From positions 62,001 to 126,000 of the forward strand of contig JACRPY010000002.1 in the NCBI GenBank assembly GCA_016222945.1: a DNA stretch of 64,000 bases, given 5' to 3'. The notes under the pieces are model-generated. The model had not been told where the DNA came from, ran no database searches, and was given only the letters and a program-made list of their open reading frames with translations. This document shows, one piece after another, positions 54,702 to 64,000 of this stretch (the first letter of the stretch is position 1; every line of letters begins with the position of its first letter). This DNA comes from Methanobacterium sp. (lineage in GTDB: Archaea; Methanobacteriota; Methanobacteria; Methanobacteriales; Methanobacteriaceae). The translations under genes and the position numbers were made by a program.

Positions 54702-54786
54702 GTTCTAACTTGTTCAACCTGTAATCGAGGTATTAGAATGATATGTTTAAGCTGTAAAAAAGGTAAATGTTCTAACTTGTTCAACC
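54702..54786. repeat. Two 18-bp direct repeats between the divergent kinases
   Basis: GTTCTAACTTGTTCAACC occurs at 54702-54719 and 54769-54786, with no change. They lie in the 313-bp control region between the two kinase genes, so they could be regulator binding sites. A 95-codon plus-strand frame spans them but overlaps the kinase start and has poor codon structure. Confidence 0.7.
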
Positions 54787-54928
54787 CATCAAACATATTT
54801 CGAACTAAAAAAGTTTTCCTTAGGACTTATAATCTTATAAAGAACAATAATAATATACTAATCTGTAACATGAATTTAATTTTATAAAACAAAGGTAAAA
54901 GACATTTAAGGTTGGGAGATGTTATTAT

Positions 54929-57900
54929 TTGGAAGTAAGTAATATAAATTGGGAAGATTTTTTCCAGGCAATTAATCACCCTGCACTTATTTTAGATTCA
55001 TCACATTTTATTCTAGCTGCTAATAAATCGTTTCATAAATATATAGGGCTTTCTGAGGATGAAATAATAGGGAGACAATGTTTTAAACTTATTCATAGTT
55101 CTGATTCTAAAGAAGCTCCTTTTTGCTGTCCTCTGGACAATCTTACTAAAAAAGGCATGACTGAATCAGTTGAAATGGAAATGGAAGCATTTGGAGGTCA
55201 TGCTCTGGTTTCATGCACCCCTATTTTTGATGAAAATGGTGATTTGGATAAAATTATCCACATAGCCACTGATATCACTCAACGAAAAAAGTCAGAAGAG
55301 TCACTTAAGGAAAGTGAAGAGAAATATAGGGCAATGATGGATTTTTCTAGTGATGCAGTTATGTTGGCAGATCTAGAAGGTAATTTGATTGAATGTAATA
55401 AAAAATCTGAGGAATTAATTGGTTATTCTAAAAATGAAATTCTTAAATTAAACATTAATGATATACATCCCCTCGAAGAACTTGAAAAAATCCAAAAAGC
55501 CTTTAAAAACATTTCAAAAAGAAATGTAGCTGTTTTTGATACTTTAGTTTTAACTAAAGATAATAAGAAAGTTCCAGTGGATATAACAGCAAGTCTTGTT
55601 GAATATGGAGATAAACAAATCATACAAGGGATTTTTAGGGACATCACTGAACACAAAATTGCTGAGGATTTACTTAAAAAGGTCATGGATGTGGCCCCTT
55701 ATGGAGCACATCACTATGTTCTTAATAGTGATGGCCAGTTAATTTTCACTGGTGCTAATAAATCGGCTGATCTAATTTTAAAGGTAGACAACAGCCAATT
55801 TATAGGAAAAACAATTGAAGAAGCTTTTCCAAACTTAAAAGGAACAGATATACTTGAGGCATATAAAAAAGTTGCATCAATAGGAGAAACTTATGAAACC
55901 AATCAAGTAGAGTATGATGGGGAGAAAATCGTGGGGATATTTGAAGTCCATGCAATAAACACTGGAGAAGATAAAATGACTGTTTTCTTCAGAGATGTGA
56001 CTGAAACTAAAAAAGCAGAAAACAAGCTTAAATCCTCCTTAAAAGAGAAACAAAAACTTCTTCAGCAGCATGAAAAATCTGAAAGTAGATATAGAGCCAT
56101 ATTTGAGAATAGTGGAACTGCAATTTTGAATTTTAAAGATGATGGCACTATCATCATGGTTAACTCTGAATGGGAGAGTCTCAGTGGTTATTCCCGTGAA
56201 GAGGTTGAGGGTAAGATGAAGTGGATGGAACTTGTCCATCCTGATTATATAGAAAAAATGATGGAATATCACCAAAAGAGGATGATAGACCAAAAGTCAG
56301 CACCACATGGATATGAAACAGTATTCATCAAAAAAAGTGGAGATCTGCTGGTAATGTATGTTACTGTGACAGCCATTCCCGGAACTGATAAATGGTTAGC
56401 ATCAGCCATAGATATCACAGATCTTAAAAAAACACAAAAAGCATTGGAAAAAAATGTTTTACGTTTCCGTGCTTTGGCTGAATATGCTGTTGATGGAATA
56501 ATAACCACTGACTCCCAAGGTAAAATTTTGTATTTCAACGATAGTTTGCTGAATATGTTTGGCTACACTCAGGATGAATTACAAAATTCTAAACTCACTA
56601 AATTAATGCCTGAAAGGTTCAGGAAAAATTTCATGAAAACTCTTAAAAAATTCAGGTTTACTGGCGAGCACAGTTTAGTAGGACGGACTATTGAAACTAC
56701 AGGGCTTAAAAATAATGGTAATGAGTTTCCCTTTGAAATGTCACTGACTAAATGGGAAACAAATGAAAAGATTTACTTTACATCTATCATAAGAGATATA
56801 ACTGAACGTAAAAAGTCAGAAAAAGCTCTTAAGGAATCTGAAGCGTATTACAGAACTATTTTTGATTATAGTGGGGCAGCAACTGTAATTATTGAAGATG
56901 ATACCACTATTTCTCTAGCTAATCCTGAATTTGAAAAACTTTCAGGTTATAGTGTGGATGAGATAGAAGGTAAAATAAAGTGGACCAAATTTATTTTTGA
57001 AGATGATTTGGAGAAAATGGAAAATTATCACCGTCAAAGGAGGATTAACCCAGAAGTAGTTCCCGAAAACTATGAGTTTCGCTTTTTTAATCGTTATGGG
57101 GAATTAAAAGATATAATGTTATTTGTTGCTTTAATTCCTGGAACTAAAAAGAGTGTAGCCAGTCTTTTAGACACAACCAAACAAAAAAAAGCTAATGATT
57201 ATCTTAAATGGGAGTTAAAGGTAAATGAGGCTCTAAATAAAATTTATCCACAATTAGTTTCCTCAAAAAGTACCATTGATGAAATTGCTAATTTAATTCT
57301 CAATCAATCATTAAAACTAACTGATAGTAAATCTGGACTTATAGGAGAGATCAAACCCATTAGTAAAGAAATAATTATTCTATCAGTAATACCTTCTATG
57401 CCTCTTAAAGGACCTCAAAAACCTATATTAAAACTTGATAAAGATAATATATATGGTGGTTTGATGGGTCATAGTTTAAATATTAAAAGGGGCTTTTTTA
57501 CCAATGATGCTGTTTCTTACCCATCATATAGTAAAGTTGATGGGCATTTTAAAATTGAGAAATTCCTTTCGGTTCCAGTTATGTTGAAAAATGAGATTAT
57601 GGGTCAGATTTCTATTGCTAATAGTAGCCGAGATTACACTGAACATGATCTAGATGCTATTAAAAGATTATCTAACTTCTATTCTTTAGCTTTACAGAAA
57701 ATAAGAGATAGAGAAGAAATTAAAAGTTCTTTAAAAGAGAAGGAGATACTTTTAAAGGAGGTACATCATAGGGTCAAAAACAACATGCAAATCATTAGTA
57801 GTCTTTTGAACCTGCAAATACAGTTTGAAGATATTGATGAGACGGTAGATGTTTTAAAGGAAAGCCAGGGTCGTGTGAAGAGTATGGCTTTGGTTCATGA

Positions 57901-58354
57901 GAAGCTCTATCAGTCAGATAGTTTCTCTAAAATTAATTTTAAGGAGTATATCAAAAATTTGGTGTCAGATATCTTCAATTCTTATGGTATTAAAGGGAAG
58001 ATTGGATTGGAGCTAGATATTGATGATCTTAACATTGGTATTGACACTGCAGTACCATTAGGCTTAATAATCAATGAATTAGTTACTAATAGTGCTAAAT
58101 ATGCATTTCCACAAGGTAAAAAAGGAATAATTAAAATTTTATTTAAATTAGTGGACGATAAATATTTTTTAACTATTTCTGATGATGGTGTTGGAATACC
58201 TCATGATATTGAACTTGGAAAAACAAAAACTCTGGGATTACAGTTAGTAATTAATTTAATCAACCAAATAGATGGTAATATTGAGATTGGCAGAAACCAT
58301 GGAACTGAATTTAAAATAATATTCAGTGAGTTAGAATATAAAGATAGAATTTAA
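54929..58354 (+). CDS. Soluble multi-PAS/GAF sensor histidine kinase (HisKA_2)
   Basis: 1141 residues from a TTG with GGGAG upstream. Six PAS domains by eye: ~8-125, ~130-245, ~250-370, ~385-505, ~510-630 and ~640-755, for example EEKYRAMMDFSSDAVMLADLEGN and SRYRAIFENSGTAILNFKDDG. A GAF domain follows at ~770-930 and then the kinase: EILLKEVHHRVKNNMQIISSLLNLQ and GLIINELVTNSAKYAFPQG, SDDGVGIP. No membrane helices, so it senses cytoplasmic signals, perhaps redox or oxygen through PAS cofactors. Its end is 0.9 kb from cdc6. No response regulator nearby. Confidence 0.9.
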   Translation: MEVSNINWEDFFQAINHPALILDSSHFILAANKSFHKYIGLSEDEIIGRQCFKLIHSSDSKEAPFCCPLDNLTKKGMTESVEMEMEAFGGHALVSCTPIFDENGDLDKIIHIATDITQRKKSEESLKESEEKYRAMMDFSSDAVMLADLEGNLIECNKKSEELIGYSKNEILKLNINDIHPLEELEKIQKAFKNISKRNVAVFDTLVLTKDNKKVPVDITASLVEYGDKQIIQGIFRDITEHKIAEDLLKKVMDVAPYGAHHYVLNSDGQLIFTGANKSADLILKVDNSQFIGKTIEEAFPNLKGTDILEAYKKVASIGETYETNQVEYDGEKIVGIFEVHAINTGEDKMTVFFRDVTETKKAENKLKSSLKEKQKLLQQHEKSESRYRAIFENSGTAILNFKDDGTIIMVNSEWESLSGYSREEVEGKMKWMELVHPDYIEKMMEYHQKRMIDQKSAPHGYETVFIKKSGDLLVMYVTVTAIPGTDKWLASAIDITDLKKTQKALEKNVLRFRALAEYAVDGIITTDSQGKILYFNDSLLNMFGYTQDELQNSKLTKLMPERFRKNFMKTLKKFRFTGEHSLVGRTIETTGLKNNGNEFPFEMSLTKWETNEKIYFTSIIRDITERKKSEKALKESEAYYRTIFDYSGAATVIIEDDTTISLANPEFEKLSGYSVDEIEGKIKWTKFIFEDDLEKMENYHRQRRINPEVVPENYEFRFFNRYGELKDIMLFVALIPGTKKSVASLLDTTKQKKANDYLKWELKVNEALNKIYPQLVSSKSTIDEIANLILNQSLKLTDSKSGLIGEIKPISKEIIILSVIPSMPLKGPQKPILKLDKDNIYGGLMGHSLNIKRGFFTNDAVSYPSYSKVDGHFKIEKFLSVPVMLKNEIMGQISIANSSRDYTEHDLDAIKRLSNFYSLALQKIRDREEIKSSLKEKEILLKEVHHRVKNNMQIISSLLNLQIQFEDIDETVDVLKESQGRVKSMALVHEKLYQSDSFSKINFKEYIKNLVSDIFNSYGIKGKIGLELDIDDLNIGIDTAVPLGLIINELVTNSAKYAFPQGKKGIIKILFKLVDDKYFLTISDDGVGIPHDIELGKTKTLGLQLVINLINQIDGNIEIGRNHGTEFKIIFSELEYKDRI

Positions 58355-59243
58355 ACTATATTTATTTGTATTATGTAATTATAGTCAAATTAAACGCCCT
58401 TACCTGTGATATTTAATTTTTAAGGTATTTCATGTATTATGTATCTATTGGTTAAATTTGAACTTTAGAGGAACTATTCCTATAGAAAAATCTTCTGGCG
58501 TATCATGTATCTATAGTTAAATTTGAACGTGATACTATAATATATTAAAACAAGTTTTGGGTTTGTTCATGTTTTATTTAAATTATATGATCAATTTACA
58601 CTTGAAACCAATGTCTAAATTTGTACATAATTCCATATAGAGTTAGTGTTAACTAAAAAATAATTCCTCAAAATCAATGTTTACAGTTGAAATACACGTC
58701 TTTCTCAAAAAAAGCCACTTAAAATTTTTACAGTTGAAATTTATCTTCCACCCACAAAAAGATATTATATCAAAAACGATTTATTGAACTGTTCTAAAAT
58801 TTTTATCAGTTTATATGTGTTTGTTTTATAAAATAAATGTTTAAATGTATTATTTCAGGTTTAAACGTGATAATTATCTTATTTAACCAATTATATAACA
58901 TTATTAGAAAATATAGTATTATAAATATTCAAATTTTCCTTTCAATCTCATCTTACACTGGAAATGAATGACTCTATCCTCAAAATAAAATTTTTATACT
59001 TCTCAAGTTACACTGGAAATTACTGTCTTACTCAATCTAATGAATAATAAAAAATATTAAATAAATAATATTATACACTTGAAATGCACCTCTCTCTTTG
59101 AACATTTATATGCTTGAGTGACAATTTAATAGATGGGAGCATGGTTGCAAGTGTTTCAAGTGTATTGATGTATTCCCTTAATAACTTTGAAGCCTAAATG
59201 ATTATTTTTAGAAGCTTCTTTTAATTATAAATGAGTGGTTCGT
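58355..59243. other. Predicted chromosomal replication origin (oriC)
   Basis: An 890-bp AT-rich non-coding region immediately upstream of cdc6, full of mini-ORB motifs of the type TTACAcTTGAAA: 58596-58607, 58681-58692, 58728-58739, TTACACTGGAAA at 58953-58964 and 59008-59019, 59073-59084, and inverted at 59154-59165. A 24-25-bp repeat (ATGTATCTAT...TTAAATTTGAAC) occurs at 58439-58463 and 58505-58528. The very AT-rich stretch at about 58760-58950 between motif groups is the likely unwinding element. The TTACAGTTGAAA form is the published Methanothermobacter motif as I remember it. Confidence 0.88.
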
Positions 59244-60392
59244 ATGAATATTTTTGAAGAGCTTGGTGAAAAGAATACAGTTTTTAAATGCAAGAAATAT
59301 TTGGATCATAGATTCTTGCCTGATAACTTACCTCACAGGAAAGAACAAATAAGATCCGTTGCGAAATACTGGATTGAAGCCTTAAATAATGTTACTCCTC
59401 CAGACGTGACTATTTATGGTAAAACAGGGACTGGAAAGACAGCAGTTGCAAAATTTGCAAAAAAACAGTTATTACAAGTTGCAAAAGATAAAAACATGAA
59501 TGTAAGGGTTGAATATATTAGATGCACAGATTATACAACTGAATATCAAGTTATAGCTCGTTTATGCCAGCAATTAGGTCAAAATGTTCCATACAGGGGT
59601 TGGACAAAAGCAGAAGTGATCCAGTCATTTAGAAACTTGTTTAAAAAAAATGTATTTGGAAAGGACCTTATTTTAATTATTCTTCTTGATGAAATTGATA
59701 TATTACTTAAAAATGATGGCGATGGTATTCTTTACACCCTTACAAGAACAGATAATGTTGCAATAGCATCAATAAGTAACTATGTTGAATTTAAAAAATT
59801 CATAAAACCAAGGGTAAAAAGTAGTTTACGTGACCGTGAAATTGTTTTTCCACCATACAATGCCCAACAGCTTGTTGATATCTTGAATGAAAGGTCAGAA
59901 TTATCTTTCAGGGAAAATGTTTTGAATGATGATGTAATTCCACTTTGTGCTGCTCTTGCTGCAAAAGAAGAAGGCGATGCACGATATGCTCTTGATCTTT
60001 TAAGAACTTCAGGAGAGCTTGCAGATGAAAAAAGTTCTGAAGTGGTATTTGAAGATTATGTAAGGGAAGCTAAGGACTATATTGAGCATAATAAAGTCAC
60101 AGACATTATAATGACGTTACCAAGCCAGCAGCAGAAAGTTTTAGAGTCATTACTCTATCTTACAAAGCGAAAGGAAGAAATAACATCAGGCAGGCTTTAT
60201 GAAGTTTATAAAGAATTTTCCAAGGGAGATTCTGTTTCCTACAGAAGAATATTTGATTTTATAAATGAACTGGAAATGTTAGGGCTTATTTCAACAAAAA
60301 CTATTTCAAGAGGCCGTGGAAAAGGAAGAACAAACATAATTGATTTACAATGTGAAATTGGCCTTCTTGAAGATGCTATGTGGAATGCTTAA
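59244..60392 (+). CDS. cdc6: Orc1/Cdc6 replication initiator
   Basis: 382 residues from ATG 59244, preferred over GTG 59235. Walker A YGKTGTGKTAVAKFA at ~59, Walker B LIIILLDEIDILLK at ~145, sensor 1 ISNYVEF, sensor 2 GDARYALDLLR at ~250, and a C-terminal winged helix (RRIFDFINELEMLGLI). It binds ORB sequences and loads MCM at the adjacent origin. Flanking mini-ORB motifs on both sides (59154 and 60396) suggest autoregulation as well as initiation. No second cdc6 is seen in the window. Confidence 0.95.
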   Translation: MNIFEELGEKNTVFKCKKYLDHRFLPDNLPHRKEQIRSVAKYWIEALNNVTPPDVTIYGKTGTGKTAVAKFAKKQLLQVAKDKNMNVRVEYIRCTDYTTEYQVIARLCQQLGQNVPYRGWTKAEVIQSFRNLFKKNVFGKDLILIILLDEIDILLKNDGDGILYTLTRTDNVAIASISNYVEFKKFIKPRVKSSLRDREIVFPPYNAQQLVDILNERSELSFRENVLNDDVIPLCAALAAKEEGDARYALDLLRTSGELADEKSSEVVFEDYVREAKDYIEHNKVTDIIMTLPSQQQKVLESLLYLTKRKEEITSGRLYEVYKEFSKGDSVSYRRIFDFINELEMLGLISTKTISRGRGKGRTNIIDLQCEIGLLEDAMWNA

Positions 60393-60395
60393 ATT

Positions 60396-60494
60396 TTACA
60401 CTTGAAATACACCTTATTTTTTGGTCACATATTTCAACAAAATTATATATTTTTTATATCTAAAATAAAATTTTTTCAATTTTTTCACTTGAAA
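60396..60494 (+). repeat. Mini-ORB motifs downstream of cdc6
   Basis: TTACACTTGAAATACACC at 60396-60413 begins just after the cdc6 stop codon, and a relaxed version TTTCACTTGAAA is at 60483-60494. They are in the same orientation as the main upstream group, so the origin repeats bracket the initiator gene. Confidence 0.75.
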
Positions 60495-60617
60495 ACATAC
60501 TCTTTTTATTTTAATTTTTTAATAATTAAAAAAAATAGTCTATAAAAGTTCAATTCCACCAATGAAAAATACAAAAAATACAAATTTAGCTCTAAATGAA
60601 TAAAAAAAAGTAAAAAT

Positions 60618-61532
60618 TCATTTTATTATTGATTTTAAAAGAGCCATTCTTACAGGTACACCATAAAAGGCCTGTTGGAAATATTTTCCATATTTGGTGT
60701 TATCCACATCATGTGATATTTCATCCACACGTGGCAATGGATGCATAACAATTGCATCACTACCCTCTAAGAGTTTAGAATCAATAGTGTATGCTCCTTT
60801 AATCCTTGAATATTCTGTTGGGTCGGGAAATCTTTCTTTTTGAATTCTTGTAACGTATAGAACATCAGTTTTATCTAAAACATCGTGAATGTTTCCTGTT
60901 TCATATACTTCAACTCCACTTTTATTAAGGTCGTGGAGTATTTCTCGCGGCATTTTAAGCTCATTTGGAGATACAAAACTCATATCAACATTGAACATGG
61001 CTAGTGCATAGGCCAGTGAATGTACAGTCCTTCCATATTTTAAATCACCTACAAGGGCAATGTGTAATTTATCAATCTTTCCTAGAATACGTTTCATTGT
61101 GTAAAGATCAAGTAAAGTCTGGGTTGGGTGTTGACCAGCACCATCACCAGCGTTTATTACAGGAACATCAACTATATTGGCTACAAATCTTGCTGTTCCC
61201 TCCATATTATGCCTTATAACTACTGCATCAGAATATTCTCCTATGATTCGAACGGTGTCGGTTAGATTTTCTCCTTTGGTTGCTGAACTTGTTCCTGCTT
61301 CAGCAAAACCAATGGTACTGCCACCAAGTCGTTTCATCGCTGCTTCAAAGGAAAGACGAGTTCGTGTAGATGGCTCATAGAAAAGCATTCCTAATAATTT
61401 TCCAGATAGTATGTCAGATGTTTCCTTTGATCTGGCGATAGGTTCCATCTCTTCAGCAATTTTTAAGATGTATTCAATGTCTTTTTTGTCAAAATCCCTT
61501 ATTGAAATAATATTTTTTTGATTGAAGTCCAT
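60618..61532 (-). CDS. pyrB: Aspartate carbamoyltransferase catalytic subunit
   Basis: 304 residues. GMLFYEPSTRTRLSFEAAMKRLGG is the carbamoyl-phosphate loop, VINAGDGAGQHPTQTLLDLYTM the second, VGDLKYGRTVHSLAYAL and MHPLPRVDEISHDVD the aspartate region. Catalyses the first committed step of pyrimidine synthesis. The regulatory subunit pyrI is not adjacent. AAGGTGG precedes the ATG. Confidence 0.96.
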   Translation of the reverse strand: MDFNQKNIISIRDFDKKDIEYILKIAEEMEPIARSKETSDILSGKLLGMLFYEPSTRTRLSFEAAMKRLGGSTIGFAEAGTSSATKGENLTDTVRIIGEYSDAVVIRHNMEGTARFVANIVDVPVINAGDGAGQHPTQTLLDLYTMKRILGKIDKLHIALVGDLKYGRTVHSLAYALAMFNVDMSFVSPNELKMPREILHDLNKSGVEVYETGNIHDVLDKTDVLYVTRIQKERFPDPTEYSRIKGAYTIDSKLLEGSDAIVMHPLPRVDEISHDVDNTKYGKYFQQAFYGVPVRMALLKSIIK

Positions 61533-62143
61533 AAATCCACCTTTAATAGAGTAATTTAACTTGAATTAATATAAATCTAATATAAATATAATTATGAATC
61601 CATAGTTCATTTATATTTGTTGGCATTTTTACTTTTAAATTCAATATGGAGTTTAACTAGAGTTTTCACAACTTAAATTAAGAATAATTAATATTTATTT
61701 TAAAAGAACCTGTTTTTAGGCTATCATTGTACATTCAATTGTTTAAATATTTCTATTAAGAAATTAACTCTTGATATCTGAATGATTATTATTCACTTGT
61801 ATATATTTTTTAAACTTATTTTATGGATATATATGTTTATTTTCCTGATAGTATCCTATTTTATCTTTATTTTAGTAATAGGAGATTGTATGGTTATTTG
61901 TAGTAATACTCACTTTATATGAGGCGTTTAGTTTTGTAATATTATTTTACAGAAAAGTATTTATAATAAAATAGTTTAATTCAAAGTATCGTAAGTTTAC
62001 TTTAAAAAGTATTACTCAATAATGGTATTTTTAAAAAAAGTAATATTAGAAAAGGAACGTTTGGACATTAAAAATGCCATTAGAAAACAATACCGCTTAA
62101 AGTTAACTTACATCTGTCTTAAAAAGTATCAGGAGGCATTTAA
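61533..62143. other. 610-bp intergenic region before the ABC transporter
   Basis: AT-rich with no good reading frame. AGTAATACT (61902-61910) and its reverse complement AGTATTACT (62008-62016) form a widely spaced inverted pair, a possible regulator site for the transporter. The AGGAGG ribosome site at 62131-62136 is at the right end. No riboswitch fold was recognised. Confidence 0.5.
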
Positions 62144-63766
62144 ATTAAGAATCAAAAATATTTAATTATGGGAGTAGTAGCTGTAATTTTAGGGATTTTT
62201 ATTATTGCTATGTCTTTTAGTTCAACTTCTAGAGCTGCAGATGAATTAGTAGCTGCAGTGGGAGTACATGGTGGAGAACCAGAAGCTGGTTTTGATCCTA
62301 TTAATAAATGGGCGAATGGAAAAGAGCCACTAGTTCAAAGTACTCTTTTTAAAAGAAATAATAACGTTTCGCTAGTTAATGATTTGGCTACAAATTATTC
62401 TGTTAGTGATAATGGATTGAAATGGACAGTTAAAATAAGAAACGATGTTAAATTCCATGATGGAGTACCTTTAACTTCAAAAGATGTGGCATTTACATTT
62501 AATACTGCAGCTAACAGCAGCGGAGGATTAGATTTATCCATGCTTGAGCGTGCGGAAGTCGTGGATAATACTACAGTTGAATTTAAATTAAAGGATCCTC
62601 AAGCAACATTTATCAATAAACTTGTATCATTAGGTATTGTTCCTGAACATGCTTATAATAACGCAACTTATGGGCAAAAACCAATAGGTTCTGGTCCATA
62701 CAAATTTGTACAGTGGAATAAAGGTCAGCAAGCAATATTCGAAATTAATCCAGATTATTATGGTCAAAAACCATATTTTAAAAAGATAACTATCTTGTTC
62801 ATGTCTTCAGACACAGCCTTTGCTGCAGCTAAGGCTGGAAAAGTGGATATAGCTGAAATACCTGTTTCTTTTGCTAATCAGACAGTGGATGGTATGAAGA
62901 TAGTATCTCTTGATTCTGTTGACGCAAGGGGAATTAATTTTCCAATGCAGCCAGATACAGGTAAAAAAACTGAAAATAACTATACAATTGGAAATAATGT
63001 GACTTCAGATGCTGCAATTAGGAAAGCTCTAAATATTGGGATTGATAGGCAAGTATTAATCAATGGAGCATTAAATGGACAGGGAAATGAAGAATTTACT
63101 GGTGTAGATAAACTTCCTTTTGGAAATAAGGAAGCTGTCTTTGAAGATGGAAAGATGGAAGAAGCCAAGAAAATTTTAACTGGTGGTGGCTGGAAAGACA
63201 CTGATGGCGATGGTATAGTAGAGAAAAATGGAATAAAAGCAGAATTTACTATTTTATATCCGTCTGATAGGCAGGAAAGGCAAGCATTAGCTGTTTCGCT
63301 TAGTGAAGAGGCAAAAAAGCTGGGTATAAAAATAAATGTTGAAGGTAAAAGCTGGAATCAAATTGATTCATTGGTGTATTCCAATCCGGTGGTTTTTGGT
63401 TATGGATCATTGGACCCTACTGATGTATATTTAAGATACTACGGTATTCGTTCAGGTAAAGGCAAGTTTAGCAAATATGATAATGCAATATTTTACAACA
63501 ATTCTATAGTAAATACCCATTTAAGAAATGCTATGACTAATTTTAACCAAAATACTGCTAATAAAGATTGGAAATTAGCTGCATGGGATGGAACCACAGG
63601 CTATTCTCAAAAAGGAGATGCTACATGGTTATGGATTGCCACTCTTAAGTATCTATACATCATGGATGAAGATTTAGATATTGGAACTCCTAAAATCCAG
63701 CCTCATGGCGCTGATATTTTTGGTAATATATATGAATGGAAGCGTAAAGGAAATGAAACGATATAA
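62144..63766 (+). CDS. ABC transporter solute-binding protein, peptide/nickel type (AUU start proposed)
   Basis: About 540 residues. The ATG at 62168 is 31 nt from AGGAGG (62131-62136); an in-frame ATT at 62144, 7 nt from it, gives NQKYLIMGVVAVILGIFII with a basic start, a proper signal peptide ending near SRAADE. The mature protein is a SBP_bac_5 type: LKWTVKIRNDVKFHDGVPLTS, PIGSGPYKFVQW, IRKALNIGIDRQVLINGALNG. Ligand could be nickel, oligopeptide or other cation complex. The permease follows at 63887, so the operon continues right of the window. Confidence 0.85.
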   Translation: MKNQKYLIMGVVAVILGIFIIAMSFSSTSRAADELVAAVGVHGGEPEAGFDPINKWANGKEPLVQSTLFKRNNNVSLVNDLATNYSVSDNGLKWTVKIRNDVKFHDGVPLTSKDVAFTFNTAANSSGGLDLSMLERAEVVDNTTVEFKLKDPQATFINKLVSLGIVPEHAYNNATYGQKPIGSGPYKFVQWNKGQQAIFEINPDYYGQKPYFKKITILFMSSDTAFAAAKAGKVDIAEIPVSFANQTVDGMKIVSLDSVDARGINFPMQPDTGKKTENNYTIGNNVTSDAAIRKALNIGIDRQVLINGALNGQGNEEFTGVDKLPFGNKEAVFEDGKMEEAKKILTGGGWKDTDGDGIVEKNGIKAEFTILYPSDRQERQALAVSLSEEAKKLGIKINVEGKSWNQIDSLVYSNPVVFGYGSLDPTDVYLRYYGIRSGKGKFSKYDNAIFYNNSIVNTHLRNAMTNFNQNTANKDWKLAAWDGTTGYSQKGDATWLWIATLKYLYIMDEDLDIGTPKIQPHGADIFGNIYEWKRKGNETI

Positions 63767-63886
63767 ATAGAAATTAAATTTGTTTATAGACACAAAAACA
63801 AATTTTATGAGTAAAACACTGAAGTTAAAGCTCTTTGGTGTATACTCCATTTATTTTAAATAAAATTGCTAGATGGAGGAAATAAT

Positions 63887-64000
63887 GTGGAAAATAAAAA
63901 ATTATGGGTTTTTGCAGGAAAAAAGACCTTTAAATTAATAACTCTCTTAATCGTAGTTTGTCTTGCTAGTTTTTGGCTTATAGAACAGTCTCCAATTGAT
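63887..64000 (+). CDS. ABC transporter permease, DppB/NikB type (N-terminal part)
   Basis: GTG start with TGGAGG 10 nt upstream. The 38 visible codons give ENKKLWVFAGKKTFKL followed by one hydrophobic helix (ITLLIVVCLASFWLI) and EQSPID, the usual N-terminus of a peptide/nickel transport permease. It continues past the right end of the window. Linked to the solute-binding protein 120 bp before it. Confidence 0.7.
   Translation, partial: MENKKLWVFAGKKTFKLITLLIVVCLASFWLIEQSPID

Noticed and set aside
54600..54887. 95-codon plus-strand frame with CxxC motifs between the kinases
   Set aside because: It overlaps the start of the kinase at 54615 and its CxxC parts come from the 18-bp repeats; codon use is unlike a gene.
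61902..62016. Riboswitch or nickel-regulator site before the transporter
   Set aside because: Only a widely spaced 9-bp inverted pair was found; no recognisable aptamer or known operator.

Overview
This 64 kb window is chromosomal DNA of an AT-rich methanogenic archaeon, most likely a Methanobacterium species (Methanobacteriales). The evidence is archaeal replication machinery (Cdc6/Orc1 beside an origin, the DP1 subunit of polymerase D), F420H2 oxidase FprA, anaerobic corrinoid enzymes (CbiL, CbiH, CbiG, CbiB), UPF0147, Shine-Dalgarno sites of the AGGTGAT type and TATA-box promoters. No prophage, transposase or CRISPR array is visible.

Layout. 1-3.6 kb: an arsenic operon on the minus strand (arsM, a Cys-rich 4Fe-4S protein, a zinc ribbon, arsR, a DGC-type protein, arsC, DUF166). 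3.7-5.1 kb: a beta-helix adhesin. 5.5-12.7 kb: an oxygen/nitrosative-stress block with an NADH oxidase/CoA-disulfide reductase, a rubredoxin fusion, Hcp, rubrerythrin, FprA and two paralogous HTH-V4R regulators. The rubredoxin, hcp and fprA promoters share a 36-bp operator-like element. 12.7-19.5 kb: cbiL, a hairpin repeat array, an XPD/DinG-like helicase, tRNA-Arg(UCG), hisF, a gene with a decayed partial copy, and a second 4Fe-4S protein. 19.5-27.8 kb: membrane proteins, catalase, rhodanese plus a decayed copy, a TMEM175-like channel and a winged-helix/CDF fusion. 27.9-30.1 kb: an AlbA_2/Schlafen-like plus Ymh-like gene pair, a possible defence module. 30.4-38.7 kb: a His-rich peptide, RDD protein, OGG-type glycosylase, two CrtC/AttH lipocalin-like paralogues, a GAF protein and a lipoprotein. 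39-51.7 kb: core metabolism (cyclophilin, argD, lysA, dapF, cbiH, polB/DP1, fucA, cbiG, trkA, cbiB). 51.7-60.6 kb: two divergent sensor kinases and the replication origin with cdc6, surrounded by at least ten mini-ORB motifs. 60.6-64 kb: pyrB, then the start of a nickel/peptide-type ABC transporter operon.

The most unusual signals are: (i) four genes whose only well-placed Shine-Dalgarno sequence points to an AUU initiation codon; (ii) the shared 36-bp operator next to HTH-V4R regulators; (iii) the Ymh/AlbA_2 pair; (iv) the membrane CDF protein flanked by two winged-helix-like domains; (v) a 20-residue tandem duplication next to the catalytic cysteine of DapF; (vi) a 45-bp array of alternating hairpins; and (vii) two decayed partial gene copies. 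Family names come from motif recognition by eye; no database search was run.
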